The notes: generated by a model not told the origin, from the letters alone. DNA of 64,000 nucleotides from Cyclobacteriaceae bacterium (GCA_020436165.1 JAGQYI010000087.1:1-64000), one strand, 5' to 3'. Counted from the first letter of the stretch, positions 35,149 through 44,855 are shown. Made by a program: numbers and translations.

Positions 35149-35246
35149 CATTTGTATATGATTTTATCAATCGGTAATTTTATAATCAGGAAACGTAAAG
35201 GTTACCTATTAATTACTAAAGCTATATACACAAAAAAAACTATACA

Positions 35247-35795
35247 ATGAAGAAACTTCCCCTTTACCTTGTGGCCATTATTCCATTAGTTATACTGGCT
35301 AGTTGCGATTTTCTTGAAAAGTTTGATCATTTTACGGCAGGTAGCACATTTAGTGAATCATTTAATGTAACAGTAGACCAAAATGATCCTGACTTTGTGG
35401 GTTCAGTTGAATTTGCTGCAACTGATGATGAGACAATAAAAGAGAATATTGATAAAATAAGTGACTACAAAATAAATAAGCTAAGCTTTATTGTAGATTC
35501 TTATAATGGTCCTTCTAATTCAACAGGCAGTGGCCAATTTTCTTTTTCTTCTTTAGGCACACAGATAGGATCAACAGTATCTGTTTCTAATATTAACTTT
35601 GGTCAATTAGCAGTTTCGGGACAAGAGGTAGAAATACCTTTGACAGATGATATAATAGTAGCTGTGCGTGATGCTTATTTGGGTGGTAATCCTGTAAAAA
35701 TTGATGCCAGCGGTGAGCTTACCAATCTTACAGAACCAGCTACATTTGAGTTTACCGTGTATATGTCAGTTGAGGCAAGAGTAGAGTTAGATTAA
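35247..35795 (+). CDS. Lipoprotein of unknown function
   Basis: This 182-residue protein has a lipoprotein signal: basic start, hydrophobic core and a lipobox ending LASC (cysteine at residue 20), followed by DFLEKF. The mature part is strand-rich with Ser/Thr/Asn-rich loops (DSYNGPSNSTGSGQFSFSS), suggesting a beta-sandwich. I do not recognise a family. The gene is isolated between two terminators, so it is its own transcription unit. Confidence 0.75.
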   Translation: MKKLPLYLVAIIPLVILASCDFLEKFDHFTAGSTFSESFNVTVDQNDPDFVGSVEFAATDDETIKENIDKISDYKINKLSFIVDSYNGPSNSTGSGQFSFSSLGTQIGSTVSVSNINFGQLAVSGQEVEIPLTDDIIVAVRDAYLGGNPVKIDASGELTNLTEPATFEFTVYMSVEARVELD

Positions 35796-35821
35796 AATCA
35801 AAAAAATTGAATATGTAAAAA

Positions 35822-35845
35822 AAGCCTGTTTATCAGGCTTTTTTT
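35822..35845. terminator. Bidirectional terminator between the lipoprotein and PAS kinase genes
   Basis: AAGCCTG-tttat-CAGGCTT is a perfect 7-bp stem flanked by A and T runs, so it works for both convergent genes. The kinase stop codon (35833-35835) lies in its loop. Confidence 0.8.
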
Positions 35846-38133
35846 ATGCTTGGCAGGTAAATGGTTATTGTGGTTCCTTTGCCCACTTCACTTTCTATAT
35901 CAATATTGCCATTCAGTTTTCCAATTGTTTCGTTTACGATATACAGGCCAAGTCCGCTTCCATCGGATATTTCATTGCCTCTGTAGAACATTTCAAAAAT
36001 TCGTTCTTTAAATTCATCCTTTATACCAATCCCGTTATCAGTAAAGATCATCCTGACACCGTCTTTATTGGTAGTTATTTCAATAGATAGGTACTTATCG
36101 CTTTTACCTGGGTCTGCATATTTAATTGCATTGCCAATAAGATTTTTGAGGATAATACTTATTCTTAATGTATCTGAATAAAAAGAAGCTCTTTCAATTA
36201 TATCGCTCTCAATTCTAACCTTTTTCCAATTTTCAAGGTATTTCAGTTCCTGTTTGGCGCTATTAATTAGCCCTTTAAAATTTATAGGCATATTTACTAC
36301 CTCAAGGTTCTCATTTTGAGAATACGCCAAAATCGATTTTATAAAAATATCCTGCTTATGCACACTTTGTTCAATCATTCGAACCATATCCTTGATTGTA
36401 TTAAGGTCTTCTTCCATCAAAATAATATGGGTAAGGCCCAGTATAGAAGATAGGGGAGCCCTCAAATCATGGGAGGCATGATAAGCAAATGAATCTAACT
36501 CATAGTTCTTGATTTTTAAACTTTCCTGAAATTGTTTACGCTGTGTAATGTCGAGTTGGATAAAAACATGCTTTACTATTTCGCCATTTACATCTTTGAA
36601 AGGAATTATCCAGGTATCTGTCCAAAAGTAAGACCCGTCTTTTGCTTTATTCTGCAATTCTCCATGCCACACGTTTCCTGAAGATATGGTTTTCCAGAGT
36701 TCATCAAAATATTCTTTATTATGATATTCTGAATTGAGAATACTGAAATGTTTGGAAAGCAATTGGGCCTCTTTATACTTACTTGTATCGCAAAACTTCT
36801 TATTTACATATGTTATAATACCCAATTCATTTGTCTCGGATACCAACCCGGCAACATCAAGCGCTGATTTCTGAAAGTCAAGCTGATAAATAGTTTCCTG
36901 AAGTTGTTGCTCAAATAATTTGGTTTGTGTTATGTTTTGTGTAAGAAATATACCGGCTATTATGTTGCCTTTGGCATCTTTTCCAGCTGCTCCTCTGAAA
37001 ACATAATGTTGACCTTTAAACGGATATTCAAATTCAACACTTTCACCCTTTTCAATTACTTTTTCAAAATAAGGCTGTAAATATTCAAGTCTGTTTTTTG
37101 CATAAACCTCAAATATTGTCTTACCTACATAATAATCTTCCGATCTTTCAAGTTTTTCAAACTCTTCTCCTTCAGCAATGATAAATCTGTAGTCTGTATC
37201 AATGAGGAAGATCGCACCATTGGGTATATTGTTTCCAAGAATTCTGTAGTAGTTAAAGAATTTTTCTTTTTCCTGTTCAGCTTCTTTTTTATCAGTAATA
37301 TCTCTGGAAGTGCTCAAGATTAGGATTACGTTACCCTCGTCATCAAAAATTGGTCTGCTATGAGACTCTATCCATCTATATCCTCTATCTTTCGATCGAA
37401 ACAGAAACTCCATTTTAGGTGGCGGGCCGGCAGGTTCGTCACCGTGCTGGCTTCGTGCATGGTCTTCCTGTAATTGTTTTATTACATCAGGGTGAAAGAA
37501 ATCGTACGGAGATTTGCCAATTAAATCCTCGGGCTGATATCCGGTTACTTCTGTAACTGAAGGAGAGCAATAAAGGTACTTCGCATGTATGGGCTCATGC
37601 AAACAAACCAAATCACTAACATTTTCACTTATTAGTTTAAATTTATCTACTTTTTCAGAAAGGATCCTCTGTATATCCTGCATCACAGAGACCGATTCTT
37701 CCGGCCCTTTCTGGCTTAACTCTACCCCTAAAAATTCCAGAGCTTTGGATAGCTTACTGTGTTCGAGTAGTGAAGAGTCAGTAATTTCGTTACCAACAAC
37801 GTATACAAATTTTGCAGTAACATCAGAAAGTAATCTCCAATAGTAGTATTTTACCGATCTTTTTTTAGTCTTTAAACCAACCTCAAGCAATTTTTTACAA
37901 GAAATTTTTGTTAAAGTGCTCCAAACTTTATCAAATTGTTTTTTCTCGGATACAAGCTCTCTAAAACCAATTTTCTCTAACTCATTTTCTTTATATCCTA
38001 AAGAATTTATGAAAATTGAATTTGCTTTAACTATACCAGTTTCAAAATCAAGTATTAAATGAATCTCATCTGATAAATCTATCAGATTTTCGTAATTAGG
38101 GACTTTGATATTTTGTTGACTTGTTTTTTTCAA
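35833..38133 (-). CDS. PAS-repeat sensor histidine kinase
   Basis: This 766-residue protein has no membrane segment. Four PAS domains can be traced: about 12-135, 165-285 (VCLHEPIHAKYLYCSPSVTEVTGY), 290-410 and 415-540 (LGIITYVNKKFCDTSKY). A HisKA domain with H555 in HASHDLRAPLSSILGL and a HATPase domain (KNLIGNAIKYA, TDNGIGIKD, GSGLGLYI) follow. It probably senses a cytoplasmic redox, light or small-molecule signal, but no cofactor residue is obvious. It is an orphan, with no response regulator nearby. Confidence 0.92.
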   Translation of the reverse strand: MKKTSQQNIKVPNYENLIDLSDEIHLILDFETGIVKANSIFINSLGYKENELEKIGFRELVSEKKQFDKVWSTLTKISCKKLLEVGLKTKKRSVKYYYWRLLSDVTAKFVYVVGNEITDSSLLEHSKLSKALEFLGVELSQKGPEESVSVMQDIQRILSEKVDKFKLISENVSDLVCLHEPIHAKYLYCSPSVTEVTGYQPEDLIGKSPYDFFHPDVIKQLQEDHARSQHGDEPAGPPPKMEFLFRSKDRGYRWIESHSRPIFDDEGNVILILSTSRDITDKKEAEQEKEKFFNYYRILGNNIPNGAIFLIDTDYRFIIAEGEEFEKLERSEDYYVGKTIFEVYAKNRLEYLQPYFEKVIEKGESVEFEYPFKGQHYVFRGAAGKDAKGNIIAGIFLTQNITQTKLFEQQLQETIYQLDFQKSALDVAGLVSETNELGIITYVNKKFCDTSKYKEAQLLSKHFSILNSEYHNKEYFDELWKTISSGNVWHGELQNKAKDGSYFWTDTWIIPFKDVNGEIVKHVFIQLDITQRKQFQESLKIKNYELDSFAYHASHDLRAPLSSILGLTHIILMEEDLNTIKDMVRMIEQSVHKQDIFIKSILAYSQNENLEVVNMPINFKGLINSAKQELKYLENWKKVRIESDIIERASFYSDTLRISIILKNLIGNAIKYADPGKSDKYLSIEITTNKDGVRMIFTDNGIGIKDEFKERIFEMFYRGNEISDGSGLGLYIVNETIGKLNGNIDIESEVGKGTTITIYLPSIKKA

Positions 38134-38496
38134 GACTTTATGAGTATAACTAAATATACGTAAAAATTAAGTTGTATGCGTTTTTTTTATCCTAGCAAAA
38201 AGCACTCATTAATGCTATAATACATAAATAGAATAACCGAAGCAAAGATTACCTAATTTTGGAATACTTCGCTACTATGAATAGTTATATTCTATTTGTT
38301 TATTTCTAAAACAAATACTTCTTTTGCAACTTGTTGTAATTCAACGCCTTTGCTTGATTGATTTTTTTAACAATTATTTTTTCTTGAGAATGGTATTAGA
38401 ATAATTCATTTTTTAAGGCTGTGATTGTCCTTTCAAGTTCCTTTTGTTAACCACCATCTAACAAAAATTTAACTAACCTTTTTAAACCAAACTGAA
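38134..38496. other. 363-bp gap with no gene
   Basis: This AT-rich region lies between the divergent PAS kinase and GNAT-like genes. I see no reading frame worth calling and no RNA gene. TAATTTTG at 38254-38261 matches the -7 consensus on the plus strand but lies about 240 bp from the start codon and has no -33 partner. A TACGTA half-site (ATACGTA at 38156-38162) is present near the kinase start. The length suggests promoters for both genes and perhaps a long leader. Confidence 0.5.
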
Positions 38497-39138
38497 ATGC
38501 TAGGTAAGTTTAGCGTTCAAATTGCGCGTGCAATTGACAGATATGATATTGCTCACGAATTTTCTATCAAGCATAAGCGTGTGCTTAAAAGTTATGGAGT
38601 AGACGGTATTTCATCTGCAAAAGCACGGTGGAAATACCTACCTAACGTATACATGATTGCTGTGTATGATAATATTTCAGGCGAGATGATAGGAGGGATG
38701 CGATTAGAAGTTTCATCGCAAAAGTACCTGTTACCGTTTGAAGCTGCCTTAGGCAATACTATGCCGGAGGTTAAGAAATTTGTCTCTACTCATCGGTATT
38801 CAGGTGGCGTGTGTGAATTTTCCGGGTTATGGGTTGATCCAAAATTCCGAAAGATGCATATTCCTGAGTACATGACAAAACTGGGAATTACCTTATCCGG
38901 AAAATTGGGGATCAAATATGCTTTTGCATTTGCGAATAATTACTCACGACCTATAACCGAAAAATTAGGGTTTGATGTACAAAGTATTGATGGTCAAACG
39001 GTTTTTTTATATCCTGATGAAAGATATCCTACTCAATTAATGAGAAAGGATTGTACTACAGGTTTATCGGATGCTTTAGTTGAAAGTGAAGAATTTCTAA
39101 AAGAACATGCATTAGATCATATTGTACCTGCCAGGTGA
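38497..39138 (+). CDS. GNAT-like protein resembling LuxI/FeeM autoinducer or N-acyl-amino-acid synthases
   Basis: I do not recognise a named family for this 213-residue soluble protein. Its order of elements follows the LuxI/FeeM branch of the GNAT fold: an N-terminal helical part with basic residues (HKRVLKSYGVDG), a strand pair MIAVYDN..GEMIGGMRLEV, the acidic-serine segment CEFSGLWVDPKFRK (E107), a helix (EYMTKLGITLSGKLGIKYAFAFAN) and SRPITEKLGFDV. In LuxI the matching segment E-x-S-R-F-x-V lines the active site; here arginine is replaced by glycine (FSGLWV). It may acylate an amine. It converges on a FAD oxidase gene with a 27-bp overlap. Confidence 0.55.
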   Translation: MLGKFSVQIARAIDRYDIAHEFSIKHKRVLKSYGVDGISSAKARWKYLPNVYMIAVYDNISGEMIGGMRLEVSSQKYLLPFEAALGNTMPEVKKFVSTHRYSGGVCEFSGLWVDPKFRKMHIPEYMTKLGITLSGKLGIKYAFAFANNYSRPITEKLGFDVQSIDGQTVFLYPDERYPTQLMRKDCTTGLSDALVESEEFLKEHALDHIVPAR

Positions 39139-40701
39139 AATAATTCCGTTGGGATCGAAAATTGTCTTTAACTCTTTAATGGTTACCCAAAAGGAATCAT
39201 TTTTCCCGATTACCTGGCCCATTCTGTCAATATCGGTTCTATAAAGTATAAAACCTTCCTTCATAAAGTACGCATTAAGCTCATCTATAGCTTTTTTTGC
39301 TTTTTCAAATGTATCTAAATCGCTCTTTTTAAAAGCGAGGTTAATTACCGACTCTATGCTCTTAGAGTCTATTATGTTGAAAGTAATATAAGCTTCGAAC
39401 CCATAATTTCTAAAAATTTCAACTGTGGCTTGAGCAGCTTTTTTAAGGGAGCTTCCATTTAGAGGCAAAATAGGAAGACTAAATAACAAGCCCGCATCGG
39501 TGCTATCCATATCTTCTGCACTATTCGGAGGTATTGGTTCATTTACAGGCCAATAAACGCTGTCAAGGGCCATATCAGAAGGAATTCCCTGGCTATAGGA
39601 AAAAGCAGCCTCCATAGCCACAGTAAATGCTTTTAGTTTTTTGAAGTAGGGCAAAAAAGAGAATAGCTGTACGACACGTTGAAGGCGGGAAATCTTTTTC
39701 TGTGTAAGAAACATAACTTTTCCATACTTTTTCATTTTCCTTTTGATTGTCTTTTTTGCGAGTCGCACTTCCTTTCTGGATCCCATAACTCCTCCAAAAG
39801 CGCTCCAGGTGTCTTTAGTAATTCTTGAGTGAAAAGCTGCAGATTCTCTTTTGGCCTGATCTGCGTTCATCCCCAGCTGATTTTTAAAATAAGACTCTAC
39901 ATGTGGTAGTAAGGCAATGGCAGACCTGTTCCTGTTTGCAATATGAAATGCAGTGGTAATTATTTCCTGTTTTCGTAACTGCGCGAGTTCATTAATATAG
40001 TTTTCATAGTTTTTTTCATCGGTAAGACCACACATTAAAATTGCATGAATTTCCCTTTTGGGAATAAGGTCAAAGGTGGCTTGTGTTACAATGCCGTAAT
40101 TCGACTGAAAAAATAGACCTGTAATATCTGGTCCAACTCCATAAGAGTAAACCCCTTTTGTCCTGGCATTTTCATAATGTGCAAATCCCGTTTGAATGGT
40201 CTTTCCATTGCCCATAACAACTTTCAATGCTCTCAGGTTTTCTACCCGTGAAGAAAAATACCCGACACCACGTTCAAGGCTATTGCCTATGATACTTGTG
40301 TGCGCACTGGAACCTGTAACATTAAATATATAAGGCAAATCATTCTTTTGGAGGTAGGAGTAAAGCTGTTGTTGCGTAACGCCTGGTTCGATTACAGCAT
40401 AATCATGGTCGGCATTAATTTCGATTATGCGGTTCATTTTGCTAAAATTGACCACTATACAATCGTTGATAACGGGAACCTTTGAGCCCATTCCCCAATT
40501 TTTGCCAGTGCTTATGGGGTATAAGGCAACCTTATTTTCGTTGGCCCATTGAATTGTTTTTTCTACTTCTTCATGTGAAGACGGATAGACGACAGCCCTA
40601 ATGCTTCTTTTGAAACCCCCAGCATTATTTTCATACACTTTTAGTTCCAGTGCATCTGTAATGCTGTTCTTTTCTGAAAAAAAATCCGGAATGAGAGTCA
40701 T
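39112..40701 (-). CDS. VAO-family FAD-linked oxidase (4-cresol dehydrogenase-like)
   Basis: This 529-residue flavoprotein has the PCMH-type FAD-binding domain: VVYPSSHEEVEKTIQWA, the pyrophosphate loop YPISTGKNWGMGS, and SIIGNSLERGVGYF. The last two closely resemble 4-cresol dehydrogenase and vanillyl-alcohol oxidase. The cap domain runs from about residue 230 to 450. Such enzymes oxidise phenolic or other alcohols and amines; the substrate here is unknown. No signal peptide. It overlaps the end of the convergent GNAT-like gene by 27 bp and is divergent from the SemiSWEET gene. Confidence 0.86.
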   Translation of the reverse strand: MTLIPDFFSEKNSITDALELKVYENNAGGFKRSIRAVVYPSSHEEVEKTIQWANENKVALYPISTGKNWGMGSKVPVINDCIVVNFSKMNRIIEINADHDYAVIEPGVTQQQLYSYLQKNDLPYIFNVTGSSAHTSIIGNSLERGVGYFSSRVENLRALKVVMGNGKTIQTGFAHYENARTKGVYSYGVGPDITGLFFQSNYGIVTQATFDLIPKREIHAILMCGLTDEKNYENYINELAQLRKQEIITTAFHIANRNRSAIALLPHVESYFKNQLGMNADQAKRESAAFHSRITKDTWSAFGGVMGSRKEVRLAKKTIKRKMKKYGKVMFLTQKKISRLQRVVQLFSFLPYFKKLKAFTVAMEAAFSYSQGIPSDMALDSVYWPVNEPIPPNSAEDMDSTDAGLLFSLPILPLNGSSLKKAAQATVEIFRNYGFEAYITFNIIDSKSIESVINLAFKKSDLDTFEKAKKAIDELNAYFMKEGFILYRTDIDRMGQVIGKNDSFWVTIKELKTIFDPNGIISPGRYNMI

Positions 40702-40797
40702 CGAGTTAAATTAACAATTAAAAATGTATTTCCTCCAAAGAGTGTCATAATTGTAGCTTACATTGAAAGAGTCTATTTTAGTATAAAAACTAGGTAT

Positions 40798-41052
40798 ATG
40801 AACTGGATAGAAATTGCAGGCCATACAGGCGCGTTTTTAAGTAGCGTTACTTTCGTGCCACAGGTTTACAAAGCATGGCAAAGTAAAAGCGTTGGGGACC
40901 TCAGCTTAGCCATGATACTAATTGTGGTAACAAGTACGGTAATTTGGCTGGTTTATGGCGTTTCCCTGATGTTATGGCCCGTAATTATTGCTAACTCAAT
41001 CATCTTTTTTCTTGCGAGCCTCTTACTCATATTCAAACTAACATTTAAATAA
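40798..41052 (+). CDS. SemiSWEET sugar transporter
   Basis: This 84-residue protein has three transmembrane helices and the PQ-loop motif (SSVTFVPQVYKAWQSKS, P21-Q22) of bacterial SemiSWEETs, which dimerise to carry sugars such as glucose or sucrose across the inner membrane. Length is exactly that of the family. It stands alone, 96 bp from the divergent FAD oxidase gene and convergent with the gene at 41063. Confidence 0.92.
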   Translation: MNWIEIAGHTGAFLSSVTFVPQVYKAWQSKSVGDLSLAMILIVVTSTVIWLVYGVSLMLWPVIIANSIIFFLASLLLIFKLTFK

Positions 41053-41062
41053 GCAGTGCAGA

Positions 41063-41620
41063 TTAAGGCCAGAGCCATCCAAAGGTTCCTGCTGTTACCA
41101 GGGCATAAATTAAGCCATCAAAAACAGATTTTAGAGTGGTAGACCATGGCCGCTTATACCAGATTGAATTTTGCAATAGTGCAAAGGAATAGCCCATAAA
41201 GGCAGTTGTGCCTACAAATCTGAATACAGAAAGATAGTCTGAATTTGTAATAAGGGCTTCAGCAGCAACATAACCTGAGAACAGTCCGACCAATAGTGAA
41301 TACAGGAACCATTGAATTAGGCTAGCTCCCATTGATATTTGCCCATTAGGGAAAATGTTAATAAAAGCAACAGGACCTTTGTTAAGTTTTTCCTTGTATT
41401 CATCTGTTTGGCGTTCCTTATTGTCTTTTGCAAAAGGGAAAACATATTCTCCTTCGGGTAAGTCCAGTGGTCTTAGTGCGTCCATTACTTCCTTTTCTTT
41501 TTGCAAACCCTTGAAGTCAGAGTTATGGTAGGTGAGGAGCATGTGTAAAAGCGAACTAAGAATGAATACGAAAACAGCCGATACAAGAATTGGCAACCAT
41601 AGTGAAGTTAATGAGATCAT
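41063..41620 (-). CDS. Four-helix membrane protein, unknown function
   Basis: This 185-residue protein has an N-terminal helix (about 8-28), a soluble part of about 75 residues with a conserved-looking LRPLDLPEGEYVFPFAKD, and three C-terminal helices. Similar proteins are widespread as hypotheticals in Bacteroidota and Proteobacteria, but I know of no assigned role. It is separated from the upstream DUF2911 operon by that operon's terminator (41704-41732). Confidence 0.7.
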   Translation of the reverse strand: MISLTSLWLPILVSAVFVFILSSLLHMLLTYHNSDFKGLQKEKEVMDALRPLDLPEGEYVFPFAKDNKERQTDEYKEKLNKGPVAFINIFPNGQISMGASLIQWFLYSLLVGLFSGYVAAEALITNSDYLSVFRFVGTTAFMGYSFALLQNSIWYKRPWSTTLKSVFDGLIYALVTAGTFGWLWP

Positions 41621-41696
41621 AGTAGTAAAGTTTTGGTTATTAGGAGGTTAAAAATAAACTATTTTTCTCTCTCTAAAAATCTACTTTGATTTTGAT

Positions 41697-41732
41697 ATAA
41701 AAAAAGACCTTGGGAAATTTTCCCAAGGTCTT
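41697..41732 (-). terminator. Terminator of the ggt-DUF2911 operon
   Basis: On the minus strand AAGACCTTGGGA-aaatt-TCCCAAGGTCTT is a perfect 12-bp stem followed by a run of T residues. It begins 27 bases after the stop of the DUF2911 gene at 41759. Confidence 0.88.
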
Positions 41733-41758
41733 GCTTAAGCTATTGGTTGATTAAGAAA

Positions 41759-42277
41759 TTACAGAGTTACTTCAATTGGTGCTTTTACTACTACATTACC
41801 CCAGCTAAGCTCAAGGTTTGCCTTTGTTCCATCTTTACTTATATCTGAAACATCGATTGTAAACGTTTCGGTGCTTTCGGACACTGTCATTGGTTTTGCC
41901 ATAAACCGAAGCACATCCTTACTTTTATCGTATTGAGTACCCCAGGATAATTTGCTATTAATGATAAGAGTCCACTCATCTCCTGGGATGGTGTATAAGC
42001 TGTAGGTGCCGGCTTTCAGGTCATTGCCCCCTATTTTTACATCCTTAGAAAAGGTTATTTCTGTAGCTTCATTTGCACCGGTTCTCCAAACTTTATCAGC
42101 AGGAATTAAGGTTTCAAGTGATCTGCCCTTTAACCCAGGCCTATGGTAAACAATAGTAATGTCTGTTGTTCCAACAGTCTGTTTTAAGGTGGATGCAGGA
42201 CTGGGCTGTACTTTTTGTGCCCAAGCTCCAAAGCTTACGATGGCAGCCAAACAAATAGTTAAAAGTGTTTCTTTCAT
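41759..42277 (-). CDS. DUF2911 exported protein
   Basis: This 172-residue protein has a signal peptide (MKETLLTICLAAIVSFGAWAQ). It shows the DUF2911 landmarks: PSPASTLKQTVG, ITIVYHRPGLKGR, VWRTGANEATEITFSKD and the GTYSLYTIPG turn. The domain is a beta-sandwich of unknown function common in Bacteroidota. It begins one base after the stop of a longer DUF2911 paralogue and ends at a strong terminator, so it is the last gene of the ggt operon. Confidence 0.88.
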   Translation of the reverse strand: MKETLLTICLAAIVSFGAWAQKVQPSPASTLKQTVGTTDITIVYHRPGLKGRSLETLIPADKVWRTGANEATEITFSKDVKIGGNDLKAGTYSLYTIPGDEWTLIINSKLSWGTQYDKSKDVLRFMAKPMTVSESTETFTIDVSDISKDGTKANLELSWGNVVVKAPIEVTL

Positions 42278-42278
42278 T

Positions 42279-43133
42279 TTATAGCGATTTTATTAAGTCT
42301 TCATTTCGTTTTATGTATCCAAAATCTCCTCCTTGACTTGCTTTAGCCAATTCAATTGAGCTTTCAGCAGCTTCTTTTGCTTCTTTCTTACGACCCAGCT
42401 TAGCCAGAATCTGGGCTTTGGTGTGCACGTTCCAAAATTCTTTCGGATGCTTTTCAAGATAAATATTCATCCAGGCCAATGCCTGCTCCAAATCCCGGTT
42501 TGTGTTAAGGTAATAGTCAGCAGCAGCTAAATAGTTTCTTTCATTTACTTCAGTGTTCTCCTTTATCTGCTTCATTACCATTTCATCAAAATTTACTTCG
42601 ACACCGGTTTTTACTGAAGTGTTTTCCCAGGCCAACTCTATAGCTGCTTTCGTATTATCTTCACTTATATCGGAAATGTTGAAGGTTAATGTTTCGACCG
42701 GTTCGGTTAAATGACCTGGCTTTACACTAACTCTTAGTTGCTCATCCGCCTCTTTGTATGCGTTCATATTTCCACCAATACTCTTGTCCTTGTAAAATAC
42801 GATCGTCCAGGAATCTTTGCCAGGTATCGTAAGCAGCATATATTCTCCGGCAGGAAGAGGCTTACCTTCGACCATCATATCTGTAGATGTTTTTAGGATC
42901 GTTCCACTGTTGGCACCTGTTCTCCAGAGCTTGCCAAATGGCACAAGAAATTTGTCTCCTTCCCCAAAAATCTTTCTTCCTTTCATTTTAGGTCTGGAGT
43001 AATCAATTGTAATATCGGTAAGCCCTACTTTCGAATAGGTGCTTCCCTGTGGGCTTGGCTGAGGTACAGTTATTTGCGCACTTGCTGCATAGCAAATGGC
43101 AGCCATAATAGTTGTAACTAGGGTTTTCTTCAT
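42279..43133 (-). CDS. DUF2911 exported protein with TPR-like C-terminus
   Basis: This 284-residue paralogue of the downstream gene has the same DUF2911 domain (PSPQGSTYSKVG, ITIDYSRPKMKGRKIF, WRTGANSGTILKTS, GEYMLLTIPG) after a signal peptide ending ASAQ. From about residue 190 there are helical repeats with TPR character (YLAAADYYLNTNRDLEQALAWMNIYLEKHPKEFWNVHTKAQILAKLG), which may bind a partner. It lies between ggt (30-bp gap) and the second DUF2911 gene (1-bp gap). Function unknown. Confidence 0.88.
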   Translation of the reverse strand: MKKTLVTTIMAAICYAASAQITVPQPSPQGSTYSKVGLTDITIDYSRPKMKGRKIFGEGDKFLVPFGKLWRTGANSGTILKTSTDMMVEGKPLPAGEYMLLTIPGKDSWTIVFYKDKSIGGNMNAYKEADEQLRVSVKPGHLTEPVETLTFNISDISEDNTKAAIELAWENTSVKTGVEVNFDEMVMKQIKENTEVNERNYLAAADYYLNTNRDLEQALAWMNIYLEKHPKEFWNVHTKAQILAKLGRKKEAKEAAESSIELAKASQGGDFGYIKRNEDLIKSL

Positions 43134-43163
43134 AATATGTAAGTTGTTTGTTTAGTTTTTTTG

Positions 43164-44855
43164 TTAGTAACCGGAAGCAAAGTCGTCTCCGCGAGGATCA
43201 GCTCCTCCTTCCAGTTTTTTATTTTCAAGTACTTTAACAGCATCTACACGTCCAATGTTCCCTTTATCAAGTAATTTATGTCCCATTTCTTCCAACTTTT
43301 TACTGGTTTCTTCTGTTAATGCATCTTTTTCATACATTATTACATCTGGCAACCATTGGCTGTGCACTCTTTTGGCATCAACCGCTTCCTGCATGGTCAT
43401 GTCAAAATCAATAACATTAAGAACGGTTTGAAAGACAGAAGTTATAATAGTTGAACCTCCTGGTGTTCCAACGACTAATTTCAATTGTCCATCTTTTTCT
43501 ACAATGGTTGGTGTCATTGAAGAAAGCATGCGTTTACCCGGAGCAATTTCATTGGCTTTGCCACCTACCAAACCAAACATATTAGGCACTCCTGGTTTTA
43601 CGCTGAAATCGTCCATTTCATTGTTAAGCAAAAAACCTGCGTGGCCAACAATCACACGGCAGCCATAAGAACCATTCAGTGTTGTGGTCAAGGAAACAGC
43701 ATTGCCTTGCTCATCTACAATTGAAAAATGTGTCGTTTCATTATGCTCCAACATTGGTTGGCCATGTCCAATACTATCTGATGGCGTTGCTTTTTCAGGA
43801 TTGAATGATTCCATTCTTTCCCGATTATATTCCGGATTTAACAAACCTTTTACAGGTACATTGTAGTAATCAGGATCTCCTAGGTATTCAGCCCTGTCAG
43901 CATATACTCTGCGCTCGGCCTCGGTTAATAAATGAACATAGGTAGCTTTGTTATGACTCATTGAACTTAGGTCAAAAGGTTCAACACTTTCCAAAAGTTG
44001 AATTAAAGCAACTCCTCCACTTGATGGTGGTGGCATCGTAATTAACTTATAGCCCCGGTACATCCCACTAATTGGCGTTCTCCAAACAGAATGGTACTTA
44101 TTAAGGTCTTCCTGGGTAATAATACCATTACCTCTTTTCATCTCTTCTATGATAAGTTCAGCTGTTTCGCCTTCATAGAAACCAGCTCTTTCATTATCGC
44201 GAATGCGTTCCAGGGTTTTAGCCAGGTCTTTATGATAAATTGTATCTCCTTTAACCCATTCTTTACTAAAGTTGGTGGGTGGAACAGTACAGTTTTCTAA
44301 CAACGACTTTTGAACATTATTCAAACCTTTCGCCTCCATTTCAGTGATAATATGTCCCTTTTCGGCAAGGTTAATTGCAGGCTGAATAAGCTCACTCCAG
44401 GGAAGAGTGCCATACTTTTTGTGCGCTTCTACCATTCCGTCTACCGAGCCGGGTACACCACTGGCTAAATGCCCTCTTAAGCTAAGGTTATTGATAACAT
44501 TTCCAGCAGAATCAAGATACATATCCCTGTTTGCAAGTTGAGGAGCCATTTCCCTAAAATCCAGGGCATCGACAGCGCCATCTTTACTTCTATAAACCAA
44601 AAAACCACCTCCACCAATATTGCCAGCATTGGGGTATACCACTGCAAGCGCAAACTGAACTGCAACGGCTGCATCTACAGCGTTTCCTCCTTTCTTTAAA
44701 ATTTCGGAACCAACTTTTGATGCCAGAGGATGAGCACTAACTACCATTGCCCTTTCGCCTATGGTGCCAAGTACATGCTGTGTTTCTAATTTACCCGGCT
44801 TTGAGCAGCTGATTATTAGCAATGCCAGAAGTAGTGTTTTAATACGGTTTTTCAT
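43164..44855 (-). CDS. ggt: Gamma-glutamyltransferase (lipoprotein)
   Basis: This 563-residue N-terminal-nucleophile hydrolase cleaves glutathione and other gamma-glutamyl compounds outside the cytoplasm and self-cleaves into two subunits. The autoprocessing threonine is T374 in NETTHFSIVDEQGNAV; also visible are GNAVDAAVAVQFAL, GNIGGGGFLVYR and the GGSTIITSV segment. The signal peptide ends in a lipobox (LLIISC), so it is probably lipid-anchored. It is the first gene of an operon with two DUF2911 genes and is divergent from a TetR-type regulator 77 bp away. Confidence 0.95.
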   Translation of the reverse strand: MKNRIKTLLLALLIISCSKPGKLETQHVLGTIGERAMVVSAHPLASKVGSEILKKGGNAVDAAVAVQFALAVVYPNAGNIGGGGFLVYRSKDGAVDALDFREMAPQLANRDMYLDSAGNVINNLSLRGHLASGVPGSVDGMVEAHKKYGTLPWSELIQPAINLAEKGHIITEMEAKGLNNVQKSLLENCTVPPTNFSKEWVKGDTIYHKDLAKTLERIRDNERAGFYEGETAELIIEEMKRGNGIITQEDLNKYHSVWRTPISGMYRGYKLITMPPPSSGGVALIQLLESVEPFDLSSMSHNKATYVHLLTEAERRVYADRAEYLGDPDYYNVPVKGLLNPEYNRERMESFNPEKATPSDSIGHGQPMLEHNETTHFSIVDEQGNAVSLTTTLNGSYGCRVIVGHAGFLLNNEMDDFSVKPGVPNMFGLVGGKANEIAPGKRMLSSMTPTIVEKDGQLKLVVGTPGGSTIITSVFQTVLNVIDFDMTMQEAVDAKRVHSQWLPDVIMYEKDALTEETSKKLEEMGHKLLDKGNIGRVDAVKVLENKKLEGGADPRGDDFASGY

